A DNA stretch of 64,000 bases, taken from assembly GCA_046260765.1 (NCBI GenBank), contig JBHEOO010000009.1, positions 30,756 through 94,755 on the forward strand, written 5' to 3'. The number at the start of each line of letters is the position of its first letter. Within the stretch, counting starts at the first letter, position 1. Of this stretch, positions 18,023 through 25,881 are shown one piece after another. Source of the stretch: Chromatocurvus sp046260765 (GTDB taxonomy: Bacteria; Pseudomonadota; Gammaproteobacteria; Pseudomonadales; Halieaceae). Made by a program: the position numbers and the translations under genes. The notes beneath the pieces are model-generated. The model was not told the DNA's origin, did not search any database, and saw only the letters and a list, made by a program, of their open reading frames with translations.

Positions 18023-18806
18023 GATCCGGTACCTGGCGGCTCTGCTTGTCCGCATCCAGAGTGGTATTCCCGTCGTCATCCACGGGGGCATTGTCTGTCG
18101 CAGGCACGTCATCATCCTGCGCGCTTTCCTCATCCTTCGCAGCCGCCGACTCCTCGGCCGCAATCGCCCCGGCCTGTTCGGCCTCCGGCGCTCCCGAATG
18201 ATCAGTGTCCGCCGCTTCCGGTGCCGCCGTATCCGGCAAAGGACCGAAACCCAGCTCGGCGTTCAGGGTCTCCAGATCGCGTATCTCCGCCAGGGCGGGC
18301 AGCTGGTCAAGATGGCGCAGATTGAAGTAATCGAGGAAACCCCGGGTGGTGGCATACATAGCCGGCCTGCCGGGCACATCGCGATGCCCGACAACGCGAA
18401 CCCATTCCCGCTCCTGCAGTGTCCTGATGATGTTCGAACTCACCGCCACACCGCGAATCTCCTCGATCTCGCCGCGGGTGATGGGCTGGCGATAGGCGAT
18501 CAGCGCCAGGGTCTCCAGCAGGGCCCTCGAATACTTCTGCGGACGCTCGTGCCACAGGCGACCAATCCACTGACTCAGGGATTCCCGGACCTGGAAGCGG
18601 TAACCACTGGCAACCTGCTTGAGCTCAAAACCGCGTCCCTCGCAGTTGCCGGCAACTGTATCCAGCGCCTCGCGCAGCTCGTCCGTGGTCGGCTTCTCAT
18701 GTTCCTCAAACAGCTCCCCGAGCTGGGCAAGGGTCAGTGGCCTGCCGGCGGCCAGCAGGGCACCCTCGACGATCTGGACCAGACTCGACTGCGTCATATC
18801 ACTCAA
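18015..18806 (-). CDS. scpB: Segregation and condensation protein B
   Basis: A winged-helix protein that binds ScpA and completes the SMC complex for chromosome segregation. Seen: LVQIVEGALLAAGRPLTL, the second winged helix LLETLALIAYRQPITRGEIE with RGVAVSSNIIRTL, and MYATTRGFLDYFNL. After about residue 185 comes an acidic, Ala-rich, low-complexity tail (AAEESAAAKDEESAQDDD) that is probably disordered. It overlaps scpA by 8 bases. Confidence 0.95.
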   Translation of the reverse strand: MSDMTQSSLVQIVEGALLAAGRPLTLAQLGELFEEHEKPTTDELREALDTVAGNCEGRGFELKQVASGYRFQVRESLSQWIGRLWHERPQKYSRALLETLALIAYRQPITRGEIEEIRGVAVSSNIIRTLQEREWVRVVGHRDVPGRPAMYATTRGFLDYFNLRHLDQLPALAEIRDLETLNAELGFGPLPDTAAPEAADTDHSGAPEAEQAGAIAAEESAAAKDEESAQDDDVPATDNAPVDDDGNTTLDADKQSRQVPDHG

Positions 18807-19674
18807 CCCTTGCCTTCACATGGATGGCGCCAAACTGTTCTGTCTGCACGATTTCCACCAGTGATTCCTTGATCAGTTCCATGACAGCAAGAAAGGTCAC
18901 CACCACGCCGAGGCGTCCCTCGCTGGCCGAGAACAGCGACACGAAGGGCACGAACTGGCGACCCGCCAGCCGCTCCAGCACCTCGGACATGCGCTCACGG
19001 GTAGACAGCGCCTCGCGCTGGATGTGATGGCTCTCAAACATATCGGCCCGGCGCAGCACCTCCCCCAGGGCAAGCACCAGTTCGCGGATATCGACATCCG
19101 GATCGACCCGATCCCGCTCGATAGCCGGCACGTCGGCACTCCCGATCCAGGTATCGCGCTCCACCCTCGGAAGCGCTTCGATATCCTCGGCGGCCTTCTT
19201 GAAGCGCTCGTATTCCTGCAGCCGCCGGATGAGTTGTGCGCGGGGATCCTCCTCCTCGTCCTCAACCTCCTTCGAGCGCGGCAGCAGCATGCGCGACTTG
19301 ATCTCCGCCAGCACCGCCGCCATGAGCAGATACTCCGCCGCCAGTTCGAACTGCATGGCGTCCATCAGCTCCACATAGCGCATGTACTGCTCGGTGATCG
19401 CCGAAACGTCAATATCGAGAATATCGAGATTCTGGCGCCGGATCAGGTAGAGCAGAAGATCCAGCGGACCCTCGAATGCCTCAAGAAACACTTCCAGCGC
19501 GCGCGGCGGTATATAGAGGTCTTTCGGCAGCTCGGTAACGGCCTGCCCCATGACGAAGGCAAAGGGCATTTCGCCCTGCTCAGGCCCGCCGCGCCAGGAC
19601 CTGGAGCGCCCCTGAGCGGGTTCCACCGCACCCCCGGCTGGCGCCTTCTCGACGGATGTGTCGTCAGTATTCAC
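18799..19674 (-). CDS. scpA: Segregation and condensation protein A (kleisin)
   Basis: The kleisin that bridges SMC heads. The core starts at LEVFLEAFEGPLDLLLYLIRRQNLDILDIDV; AEYLLMAAVLAEIKSRMLLP and the C-terminal winged helix VVVTFLAVMELIKESLVEIVQ follow. The N-terminal 40 residues are unconserved and rich in Gly/Ser, so a shorter start at the later in-frame Met (MPFAFVMG) is possible. SMC itself is not in the window. Confidence 0.95.
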   Translation of the reverse strand: MNTDDTSVEKAPAGGAVEPAQGRSRSWRGGPEQGEMPFAFVMGQAVTELPKDLYIPPRALEVFLEAFEGPLDLLLYLIRRQNLDILDIDVSAITEQYMRYVELMDAMQFELAAEYLLMAAVLAEIKSRMLLPRSKEVEDEEEDPRAQLIRRLQEYERFKKAAEDIEALPRVERDTWIGSADVPAIERDRVDPDVDIRELVLALGEVLRRADMFESHHIQREALSTRERMSEVLERLAGRQFVPFVSLFSASEGRLGVVVTFLAVMELIKESLVEIVQTEQFGAIHVKARVE

Positions 19675-19713
19675 GCGGTCGCCCTGTCCCTGATACGCGC
19701 CATGCCGGGGCTG

Positions 19714-20337
19714 TCAGTCTGTGAAAGGCGCGGTGTCACCCTTGCCCGCTCGCAGAATGACCGGCACGTCGTCGTACAGATCAATCACCGTGGTTGCCTC
19801 GAGGCCGCAGTAACCGCCGTCGATCACGAGATCGACATCGTGCTGCAGGGTATCGCGGATATCGTAGGGATCTATCAATGGCAGGTCTTCACCCGGCATG
19901 ATCAGCGTGACGCTCATGATGGCTTCACCAAGATCGGCCAGCAGCGCCTGTGCAATCGCATTCTCCGGCACACGCAGTCCTACGGTCTTGCGCTTGGGAT
20001 GCATCAGGCGTCGCGGCACCTCCGACGTGGCGCGAAGTATGAACGTGTACGGCCCCGGCGTATTGTTGCGTATCAGCCGGTACACCGCGTTGTCGACGCG
20101 CGCGAAGGTCGCCAGTTCTGACAGGTCGCGACAGACCAGCGTGAAATTGTGGCCGTCGTCCAGGCGGCGTATGCGGCGTATGCGATCGAGCGCCGTCTTG
20201 TTGCCAATCTGGCAGCCCAGCGCATAGGCCGAGTCGGTCGGGTACACCACGACGCCGCCATTGCGAATGATATCCGTGGCCTGGCGCACAAGCCGCGCCT
20301 GGGGGTTGTCGGGATGGATCTGGAAAAACTGGCTCAC
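19714..20337 (-). CDS. yciO: YciO-family Sua5/YrdC protein
   Basis: A paralogue of the TsaC enzymes that make threonylcarbamoyl-AMP for tRNA. The start MSQFFQIHPDNPQ, VVVYPTDSAYALGCQIG, HNFTLVCRDLSELATF and PKRKTVGLRVPEN follow E. coli YciO closely. YciO has weak or disputed threonylcarbamoyl-AMP synthase activity; TsaC proper would be elsewhere. It is between scpA and the PHP phosphoesterase gene. Confidence 0.9.
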   Translation of the reverse strand: MSQFFQIHPDNPQARLVRQATDIIRNGGVVVYPTDSAYALGCQIGNKTALDRIRRIRRLDDGHNFTLVCRDLSELATFARVDNAVYRLIRNNTPGPYTFILRATSEVPRRLMHPKRKTVGLRVPENAIAQALLADLGEAIMSVTLIMPGEDLPLIDPYDIRDTLQHDVDLVIDGGYCGLEATTVIDLYDDVPVILRAGKGDTAPFTD

Positions 20338-20354
20338 GTCTGGCTCTTCTTCGG

Positions 20355-21236
20355 TTAGCCGGGGTTACCGGGGACTGTACCGCTGGACGGGCCGCCCGCC
20401 CGGGCCTGCAGCACATCAACGACATTGGGGACATCCGCCATCACTCGCGATTCTACACCGAGCGATGGACCGTAGGGGCTATCGCGGTGGAAATCGCTGC
20501 CCACGGAAGCATAAAGATTGAAGTCCGCGGCGAGCCTGGCCATGGCGCCGGTCTGCGCCGCCTCCTGTCTTCCACTGAGAATCTCGAGGCCGCGACCGCC
20601 CGCCGCTCGAAAATCCGTCAGCAGGCGCCGCAGCTTCATGCGCGTCAAGCGGTACTGCAGCGGGTGTGCCAGAACCGCGATACCGCCCGCCTCCGCCAGC
20701 CAGCCTGTGACGCTGGCCAGTGTTGGCCAGCATGCCTTCACGTCACCGATCTTGCCGCGGCCGAGATAGCGATCGAAGGCGGCGCCCAGGTCAGGCACAT
20801 GCCCCGCATCCACCATCCAGCGCGCAAAATGCGGACGACCTATCTGGGAGGTCCCCGCGCAGGCAATTGCGCCGGCCAGCGCGCCAGTAAAGCCGCGCTT
20901 TTCGAGACGGGATGCAATTTCCTCGGCACGCCCGGCGCGCGCCGCCTGCAGAAATGCAATGCCGTCGACCAGCGACGGCGCATTCGCATCGAAGCCGAGC
21001 CCGACAACATGCACGCCCACACCCGACCATTGACTCGACAGCTCGACGCCGGACACCAGCGCAACACCAGATGCGCTTGCTGAATCGCAAATCTGTCGGT
21101 AGCCATCCACTGTGTCGTGATCGGTGACGGCGAGCATGGCGACGCCCGCCGCAGACGCCCTCGCCAGCAGCGCTGCAGGGGTCAGTGCACCATCTGACGC
21201 CAGCGTGTGGGTATGGAAGTCGACCACGGCAGTCAT
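20355..21236 (-). CDS. rnm: PHP-domain phosphoesterase (RNase AM / YciV type)
   Basis: A metal-dependent polymerase-and-histidinol-phosphatase domain protein. E. coli YciV (RNase AM) trims rRNA 5' ends and hydrolyses 3',5'-bisphosphonucleotides. Seen: DFHTHTLASDGALTP at the start, AVTDHDTVDGY, SGVELSSQW, the GRPHFARWMV segment, AVLAHPLQYRLTRMK and the final SVGSDFHRDSPYGPSLG, all metal-ligand loops. The ATG at 21236 was chosen; an Arg-rich extension to 21278 looks non-coding. Confidence 0.88.
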   Translation of the reverse strand: MTAVVDFHTHTLASDGALTPAALLARASAAGVAMLAVTDHDTVDGYRQICDSASASGVALVSGVELSSQWSGVGVHVVGLGFDANAPSLVDGIAFLQAARAGRAEEIASRLEKRGFTGALAGAIACAGTSQIGRPHFARWMVDAGHVPDLGAAFDRYLGRGKIGDVKACWPTLASVTGWLAEAGGIAVLAHPLQYRLTRMKLRRLLTDFRAAGGRGLEILSGRQEAAQTGAMARLAADFNLYASVGSDFHRDSPYGPSLGVESRVMADVPNVVDVLQARAGGPSSGTVPGNPG

Positions 21237-21292
21237 TACACTGCGCCGGACAGCGACACGGCGGCGCCCGCCGCACATGGCTTTAAAAACGC

Positions 21293-21298
21293 TATACT
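21293..21298 (+). promoter_or_regulatory. Possible -10 box for yciB
   Basis: TATACT, 45 bases before the yciB start, in the 107-base gap between the divergent rnm and yciB genes. No clear -35 box. An AGGAAA ribosome site lies nearer the start. Confidence 0.35.
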
Positions 21299-21343
21299 CA
21301 CTTTCATGCTGACAAGTCTATCACGACAGGAAACCCGGTCCCC

Positions 21344-21940
21344 ATGAAACAACTGCTGGAATTCGTGCCGATCATCCTGTTTTTCATTGTCTACCAGCTC
21401 GACGGCGAAGCCCTGTCCGTCGGCGGCTGGACCCACGTCGTCGATGGTATCTACACGGCGACCGCTGTACTGATTGCCGCAACTGCGGTTCAGGTGGTGC
21501 TTGCGTCATACCTGGCACGCAAACTGGACAAGCGCTCGGCGTGGACGCTGGTTGCCGTGGCGGTATTCGGCGGTGCCACGCTGATTCTCCGCGACCAGAC
21601 CTTTATTCAATGGAAGCCGACCATATTCAACTGGGCACTCGCGCTCGCCTTCGCCGCCTTCCACTTCATCGGCGATCGCAATCTCATGGAGCGCACACTC
21701 GGTGCGCAGCTGCAGCTGCCCAAGCCGGTATGGGCGCGACTCAACCTGCTCTGGATCGCTAACTTTGCGATTGTCGGCGCCCTCAACCTCTGGGTAGCCT
21801 ACAGCTTCAGCGAGGCAACCTGGGTGAGCTACAAACTGTATTCGGCTATCGGCTTCACGCTCCTGTTGACGGTACTCACCGCGCTTCTGGTCAGTCCGCA
21901 TATCAAGCAGGTTGAAACATCCACCGGAGAAAGCGGCTGA
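21344..21940 (+). CDS. yciB: Inner-membrane-spanning protein YciB (septation protein A family)
   Basis: A polytopic inner-membrane protein with five or six helices, linked in E. coli and Shigella to cell envelope integrity and septation. MKQLLEFVPIILFFIVYQ at the N terminus, DQTFIQWKPTIFNW and FHFIGDRNLMERTLG are hallmark stretches. The 198 residues are of usual length. It is followed by yciI, an old gammaproteobacterial pairing. Confidence 0.94.
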   Translation: MKQLLEFVPIILFFIVYQLDGEALSVGGWTHVVDGIYTATAVLIAATAVQVVLASYLARKLDKRSAWTLVAVAVFGGATLILRDQTFIQWKPTIFNWALALAFAAFHFIGDRNLMERTLGAQLQLPKPVWARLNLLWIANFAIVGALNLWVAYSFSEATWVSYKLYSAIGFTLLLTVLTALLVSPHIKQVETSTGESG

Positions 21941-21966
21941 CACTGCACCCGCCGGGAGACGCCCGA

Positions 21967-22266
21967 ATGTATTACGCTATTATCGCCGAGGACGCCGCTG
22001 ACAGCCTGGAAAAACGCAGGCAGACCCGCCCCGCCCATCTGCAACGCATGCAGGCACTGGTGGACGCGGGGCGGGTTCTCGTGGCGGGTCCACACCCGGC
22101 GATCGACAATGCGGACCCTGGCTCTGCAGGGTTCACCGGCAGCCTCATCGTCGCGGAATTCGACAGCCTCGATGAGGCCACGACCTGGGCGAACGCTGAC
22201 CCCTACGTGGAAGCGGGTATATTCAGCCGGGTCACCATCAAACCCTTTGTGCCCGTTCTGCCCTGA
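21967..22266 (+). CDS. yciI: YciI-like protein
   Basis: A small ferredoxin-fold protein of 99 residues. The conserved His-Asp pair of the family is seen in RPAHLQRMQALVDAG and IVAEFDSLDEA; the N terminus MYYAIIAED and the C-terminal GIFSRVTIKPF are typical. The cellular function is unresolved. It sits 26 bases after yciB. Confidence 0.92.
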   Translation: MYYAIIAEDAADSLEKRRQTRPAHLQRMQALVDAGRVLVAGPHPAIDNADPGSAGFTGSLIVAEFDSLDEATTWANADPYVEAGIFSRVTIKPFVPVLP

Positions 22267-22326
22267 ATCCCGCTCGGCATGCTATTCTTGCGCGGGTTTT
22301 TGAACTGCAAAGAGGATGATTCCCTG

Positions 22327-23019
22327 ATGTTTGCCCTGCGTTCCCTGGCGCCTGCCCTGCGTGTGCTTGTCCTTGGCAGCCTGCTGCTCGGCCCTCTGGC
22401 ACAGGCCCAGAACAGCGTCTTTGTCAGCGACGAGGTGTTCATCGTCCTGCATGCCGGCCCCGGCACCAATTACCGCTGGATCGCCAAGCTGAACCCGGGC
22501 ACGGCGCTCACCTCTGCCGGCACGGCAGAGGATGGCGAATGGACCGAGGTCACCACCGCAACAGGCACCAGTGGCTGGGTGCAAAGCGAATTTCTCAGCC
22601 GGGAAAAGCCCGCGCAGGTTCTGCTGCCCGAAGTGCAGCGCCGACTGGCAACGCTGGAAGAACGCAATGCGGCTCTGCGCGTTGAACTCGATGCGGCTTC
22701 GCAGGCGCGGGAGAACAACGCAGAGCTGGCAACGACGACACAGGCAGAGCTGCAGTCCACCGCAGAGGAACTGGCAGCGCTGAAGAAAACCTCGAGCCGG
22801 GCGATTCAGCTGGACACGGACAACCGTCGACTTGTCGAGGACGTGGAGACGCTGCGCTCGGAGGTCGATATGCTCAAGGCCGACAACCAGCGACTGTCAG
22901 AAAAACTCCGCAGCGGGGCGTTTCTCGACGGTGCCCTCGCGGTCTTGCTCGGCGTCGGCATCACGCTGGTCGTGCCCCGCCTCTGGCCACGCCGGCGCAG
23001 CAGTTCAAGCTGGGCCTGA
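22327..23019 (+). CDS. SH3-domain membrane protein (YgiM/TIGR04211 family)
   Basis: A 230-residue envelope protein: a signal peptide ending PLAQAQ, a bacterial SH3 domain (residues about 25-90, VFIVLHAGPGTNYRWIAKLNPGTAL and WTEVTTATGTSGWVQSEFL), a long coiled coil (about 100-195), one C-terminal helix (LAVLLGVGITLVVPRLW) and a basic end. This layout is that of YgiM, a helper of unknown role sometimes linked to polyphosphate. I use the ATG at 22327, which has an AGAGG site. Confidence 0.82.
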   Translation: MFALRSLAPALRVLVLGSLLLGPLAQAQNSVFVSDEVFIVLHAGPGTNYRWIAKLNPGTALTSAGTAEDGEWTEVTTATGTSGWVQSEFLSREKPAQVLLPEVQRRLATLEERNAALRVELDAASQARENNAELATTTQAELQSTAEELAALKKTSSRAIQLDTDNRRLVEDVETLRSEVDMLKADNQRLSEKLRSGAFLDGALAVLLGVGITLVVPRLWPRRRSSSSWA

Positions 23020-23067
23020 TACATGCAGAGGTTTTTGCAAACGTTTATGCAGCACAAGAGAGTATCC

Positions 23068-23652
23068 ATGCAGAAAATCCGACTTCTGGCATCGTCCATT
23101 CTTGCCCTGGCGCTGCTTTTCTCAACGCAGGCACAGGCGCAGACACCGCTGCCCAACCCGCAGGTGGTGATCGCTACCAACCACGGCAAGGTTACCCTGC
23201 GCCTGTTTCGCGATAAAGCGCCTGTAACGGTGGAAAACTTCCTCGCCTACGTTGATGAAGGCTTCTACGACGGTACCATTTTCCACCGGGTGATCGCGGA
23301 TTTCATGATTCAGGGTGGAGGTTTTCTGCCCGACATGACGCAAAAGCCAACGCGTGACCCTATCGTCAACGAGAGCCGCAATCGCCTGCACAACGTGCGG
23401 GGCTCAATTGCCATGGCACGGACCGGCGACCCGGATTCCGCCACTGCCCAGTTCTTTATCAACCAGCGCACCAATCTGCAGCTCGACTGGAGCCCTGCTG
23501 ACGCGGGATACACGGTATTCGGCGAGGTCACGGATGGCATGTCCGTGGTCGACTACATCACCACGGCGCCGGTGACGCGCGTCAACGGCATGAGTGACGT
23601 CCCGGAAGAACCGGTCATCATTGAATCCGTGCGACGCAAGAGCCTGCTGTGA
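23068..23652 (+). CDS. Periplasmic peptidyl-prolyl cis-trans isomerase, cyclophilin type
   Basis: A PpiA-like foldase. The signal peptide MQKIRLLASSILALALLFST ends AQAQ; the cyclophilin fold has VTVENFLAYVDEGFYDGTIFHRVI, DFMIQGGGF, MARTGDPDSATAQFFIN and YTVFGEVTDGMSVVD. The active-site Arg of FHRV is present. Three in-frame starts all read ATG-CAG (23023, 23047, 23068); only the last puts the signal peptide at the N terminus. Its TGA overlaps the GTG of pdxJ. Confidence 0.93.
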   Translation: MQKIRLLASSILALALLFSTQAQAQTPLPNPQVVIATNHGKVTLRLFRDKAPVTVENFLAYVDEGFYDGTIFHRVIADFMIQGGGFLPDMTQKPTRDPIVNESRNRLHNVRGSIAMARTGDPDSATAQFFINQRTNLQLDWSPADAGYTVFGEVTDGMSVVDYITTAPVTRVNGMSDVPEEPVIIESVRRKSLL

Positions 23653-24416
23653 CAGCGCTCAGCATCAACCTCAACAAGATTGCCCTGATACGCAATTCCC
23701 GGGACACGCGTTATCCGGATATTCCACAGCATGCAAAAATCTGCATAGAGGCGGGAGCCGACGGCATCACCGTCCATCCGCGGCCGGATCAGCGCCATAT
23801 CCGTGTTCAGGATTGCCACGATCTCGCGGCCATGCTGTCGGTCGAGTTCAATATCGAGGGCAATCCCTTCGCCGGACCGCGGCGCAGTGATCGCGCCGGC
23901 GTTGGTGATTATCCGGGCTTCATGCCTCTGGTGCGTGAGTTGCGCCCCGCCCAGGCGACACTGGTGCCGGATGGCGATGATCAGCTGACGTCGGATCACG
24001 GTTTCGACCTGCGTCGCGATGGCGAGCGGGTCTCTGAGATTGTGGCAGAGCTCCGTTCACTGGGCGTTCGCAGCAGCCTGTTCATGGACCCAGACGCCAC
24101 CCAGATACGACTTGCGGCAGAAACCGGGGCCGACCGCATTGAACTCTACACCGAGCGCTATGCGCAGGCCGTTGCCAGGCACGCGGATGCGGCCGGCGTG
24201 CTCGAGCAGTACCGCACGGCTGCGGCCCTTGCCGTTGAACTCGGCCTCGGCGTGAACGCCGGCCACGATCTCAATCTGCACAACCTGCCCGCCTTCGCCA
24301 CCATACCGGGGCTGCTGGAGGTCTCCATAGGGCACGCACTCACTGTGGATGCGCTGCAAATGGGTCTGGCCGAAGCCGTGAAAGCCTATCAGCGCGCGCT
24401 CGGAAAAACGGCCTGA
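23649..24416 (+). CDS. pdxJ: Pyridoxine 5'-phosphate synthase
   Basis: Condenses 1-deoxyxylulose-5-phosphate with 3-amino-2-oxopropyl phosphate to form pyridoxine phosphate. Seen: NLNKIALIRNSR in place of the E. coli NIDHIATLRNAR, ADGITVHPRPDQRHI, VEFNIEGNPF, SLFMDPDATQIRLAAETGADRIELYT, LGVNAGHDLNLHNLP and SIGHALTVDAL. The 255 residues are slightly long. The NLNKIAL and EGNPF variants resemble the less common PdxJ branch I associate with Bacteroidetes rather than the E. coli branch. The GTG start overlaps the isomerase stop. Confidence 0.92.
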   Translation: MTALSINLNKIALIRNSRDTRYPDIPQHAKICIEAGADGITVHPRPDQRHIRVQDCHDLAAMLSVEFNIEGNPFAGPRRSDRAGVGDYPGFMPLVRELRPAQATLVPDGDDQLTSDHGFDLRRDGERVSEIVAELRSLGVRSSLFMDPDATQIRLAAETGADRIELYTERYAQAVARHADAAGVLEQYRTAAALAVELGLGVNAGHDLNLHNLPAFATIPGLLEVSIGHALTVDALQMGLAEAVKAYQRALGKTA

Positions 24417-24417
24417 C

Positions 24418-24436
24418 GGCCCGGGCACCCCGGGCC
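24418..24436 (+). terminator. Perfect GC hairpin after pdxJ
   Basis: An 8-bp stem GGCCCGGG / CCCGGGCC with a CAC loop, starting two bases after the pdxJ stop. There is no T tract, so it is more likely an attenuating or 3'-protecting stem than an intrinsic terminator. Confidence 0.35.
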
Positions 24437-24459
24437 TGCTGCCCACCGCTGGATACCCT

Positions 24460-25119
24460 ATGGAAATGCCACCCTACCTGGTGCCGCACAGCAACGAGCC
24501 TATACAGATCCTGTATCGCGATGCAGACCTGCTACTGGTGCGCAAACCTGACCTGCTGCTGTCGGTCCCCGGCAGGCACCCTCTCAACCGGGACTGCCTG
24601 ATTACGCGCCTGCAGGCGGACTACCCATCGGCACGCACGGTTCACCGTCTGGATCTCGACACCTCCGGGATCATGATCATTGCACTGTCAGAGCACAGCC
24701 AGTCAGTGCTGGGACGCCTGTTCCAGGAACGCCGCATATGCAAGGAATACCAGGCGGTGGTGTATGGCCGGGTCGCAGCCGACAGCGGCGAAATTGATCT
24801 GCCGATTGCCCGGGACTGGGAAAACCGGCCAAAGCAGAAAATCTGCAGTGAGACCGGCAGGCACGCGCTGACCTATTACACCGTGACCGAGCGTGGGCCA
24901 GACCACACGCGGCTGCTACTTGAGCCTGTCACCGGACGTTCCCACCAGTTGCGTATCCACACTGCCAGCCTGGGTCACCCGATTCTTGGCTGCGACATGT
25001 ACGCCCACCCGCAGGCGCTGGCCATGGCACCGCGCCTGCTGCTGCATGCGTCACGCATCGCCTTTCCGCACCCGAATACCGAAGAGTGGATGGACGTCAG
25101 CTGCCCACCACCCTTCTGA
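24460..25119 (+). CDS. RluA-family pseudouridine synthase
   Basis: Isomerises uridine in 23S rRNA and/or tRNA. The 219-residue length and absence of an S4 domain match E. coli RluA, the dual-specificity 23S 746 / tRNA 32 enzyme. Seen: ILYRDADLLLVRKPDLLLSVPGR, the catalytic-Asp motif TVHRLDLDTSGIMIIAL, and GRSHQLRIHTASLGHPILGC with DMYA. The gene is 44 bases after pdxJ. Confidence 0.88.
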   Translation: MEMPPYLVPHSNEPIQILYRDADLLLVRKPDLLLSVPGRHPLNRDCLITRLQADYPSARTVHRLDLDTSGIMIIALSEHSQSVLGRLFQERRICKEYQAVVYGRVAADSGEIDLPIARDWENRPKQKICSETGRHALTYYTVTERGPDHTRLLLEPVTGRSHQLRIHTASLGHPILGCDMYAHPQALAMAPRLLLHASRIAFPHPNTEEWMDVSCPPPF

Positions 25120-25193
25120 GGAACCTGCGCACTGCAGAACCCGTGCACTGACGAACCTGTCCATGGGCGACTGCGTGCAACTGGGCTAGACTA

Positions 25194-25721
25194 GTGAAAA
25201 TCGCAGGATGCTCCTCAGTGATAAAAAGCAATCGTTCAGACAATCGCGTTGTCATTGTCGCCAAGCCCAACCACTCGTCCTCCTGGCGGGCCAACAAACT
25301 GGCGCTGTTCGCGCTTGCCGTACCCTCACTCGGTGCCGCCGTTGGCTTTACCGCACTGGGCGCCTGGCCTATTCTGCCGTTCGCCGGGCTCGAACTCGCT
25401 GCCCTGGGGTCCGCCCTGTACTACGTCAACTGGAAACTCGAGTATCGCCAGGTCATCACGCTCAGCGAAGACAGCGTGCGCATCGACAAAGGCTACTACG
25501 CACCCCGGCAAACCTGGCAGTTCGACCGGCGCGAGGCGTCCCTGGCGGTCACCCCCGAGGCCCATCCCTGGGAGGGACCCGGCATGGCGCTGCACGACAA
25601 CATGGACGCCGTGCCGGTGGGCGAATTCCTGAACCGTGAAGAGGCGCTGTCGCTGCTTTCGCTGCTGCGAAAAGAGGTGCGCGTCGGCACTCACAGTGCA
25701 CGAACGCGGCTATTGGTGTAA
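25194..25721 (+). CDS. DUF2244 membrane protein
   Basis: A protein of about 167-175 residues with two adjacent hydrophobic helices (LALFALAVPSLGAAVGFTAL and FAGLELAALGSALYYV), then a cytoplasmic beta-rich tail (YRQVITLSEDSVRIDKGYY, WQFDRREASLAV). This is the DUF2244 architecture; the function is unknown, though the family often neighbours cytochrome oxidase genes, which are not here. Starts are uncertain: GTG at 25194 or GTG at 25218. Confidence 0.75.
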   Translation: MKIAGCSSVIKSNRSDNRVVIVAKPNHSSSWRANKLALFALAVPSLGAAVGFTALGAWPILPFAGLELAALGSALYYVNWKLEYRQVITLSEDSVRIDKGYYAPRQTWQFDRREASLAVTPEAHPWEGPGMALHDNMDAVPVGEFLNREEALSLLSLLRKEVRVGTHSARTRLLV

Positions 25722-25790
25722 CGGTCCCGAGCTGCCCAGCCCCTGTCCCTGCCTCCTGCCTCCTGCCTGAGGCAGCCGGAATCCGGCCGG

Positions 25791-25821
25791 TTGCACGGTA
25801 GACGCTGCGCGGCGGTATAAT
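25791..25821 (+). promoter_or_regulatory. Promoter ahead of rimO
   Basis: TTGCAC (25791-25796) and a perfect TATAAT (25816-25821), with a 19-bp spacer that is longer than the optimal 17. Transcription would start near 25828, about 38 bases before rimO. Confidence 0.6.
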
Positions 25822-25849
25822 CCGCTTTCATTTTTTTCGGAACACCCTC

Positions 25850-25881
25850 ATGTCGAGCAACCCTAATGTCTAGCAACAAGG
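25850..25881 (+). repeat. 16-bp imperfect tandem duplication at the rimO start
   Basis: Two adjacent copies beginning ATGTCGAGCAAC and ATGTCTAGCAAC. The first gives a 7-codon frame (Met-Ser-Ser-Asn-Pro-Asn-Val, stop TAG) whose stop lies four bases inside rimO. The second copy supplies the rimO start codon. Confidence 0.75.
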
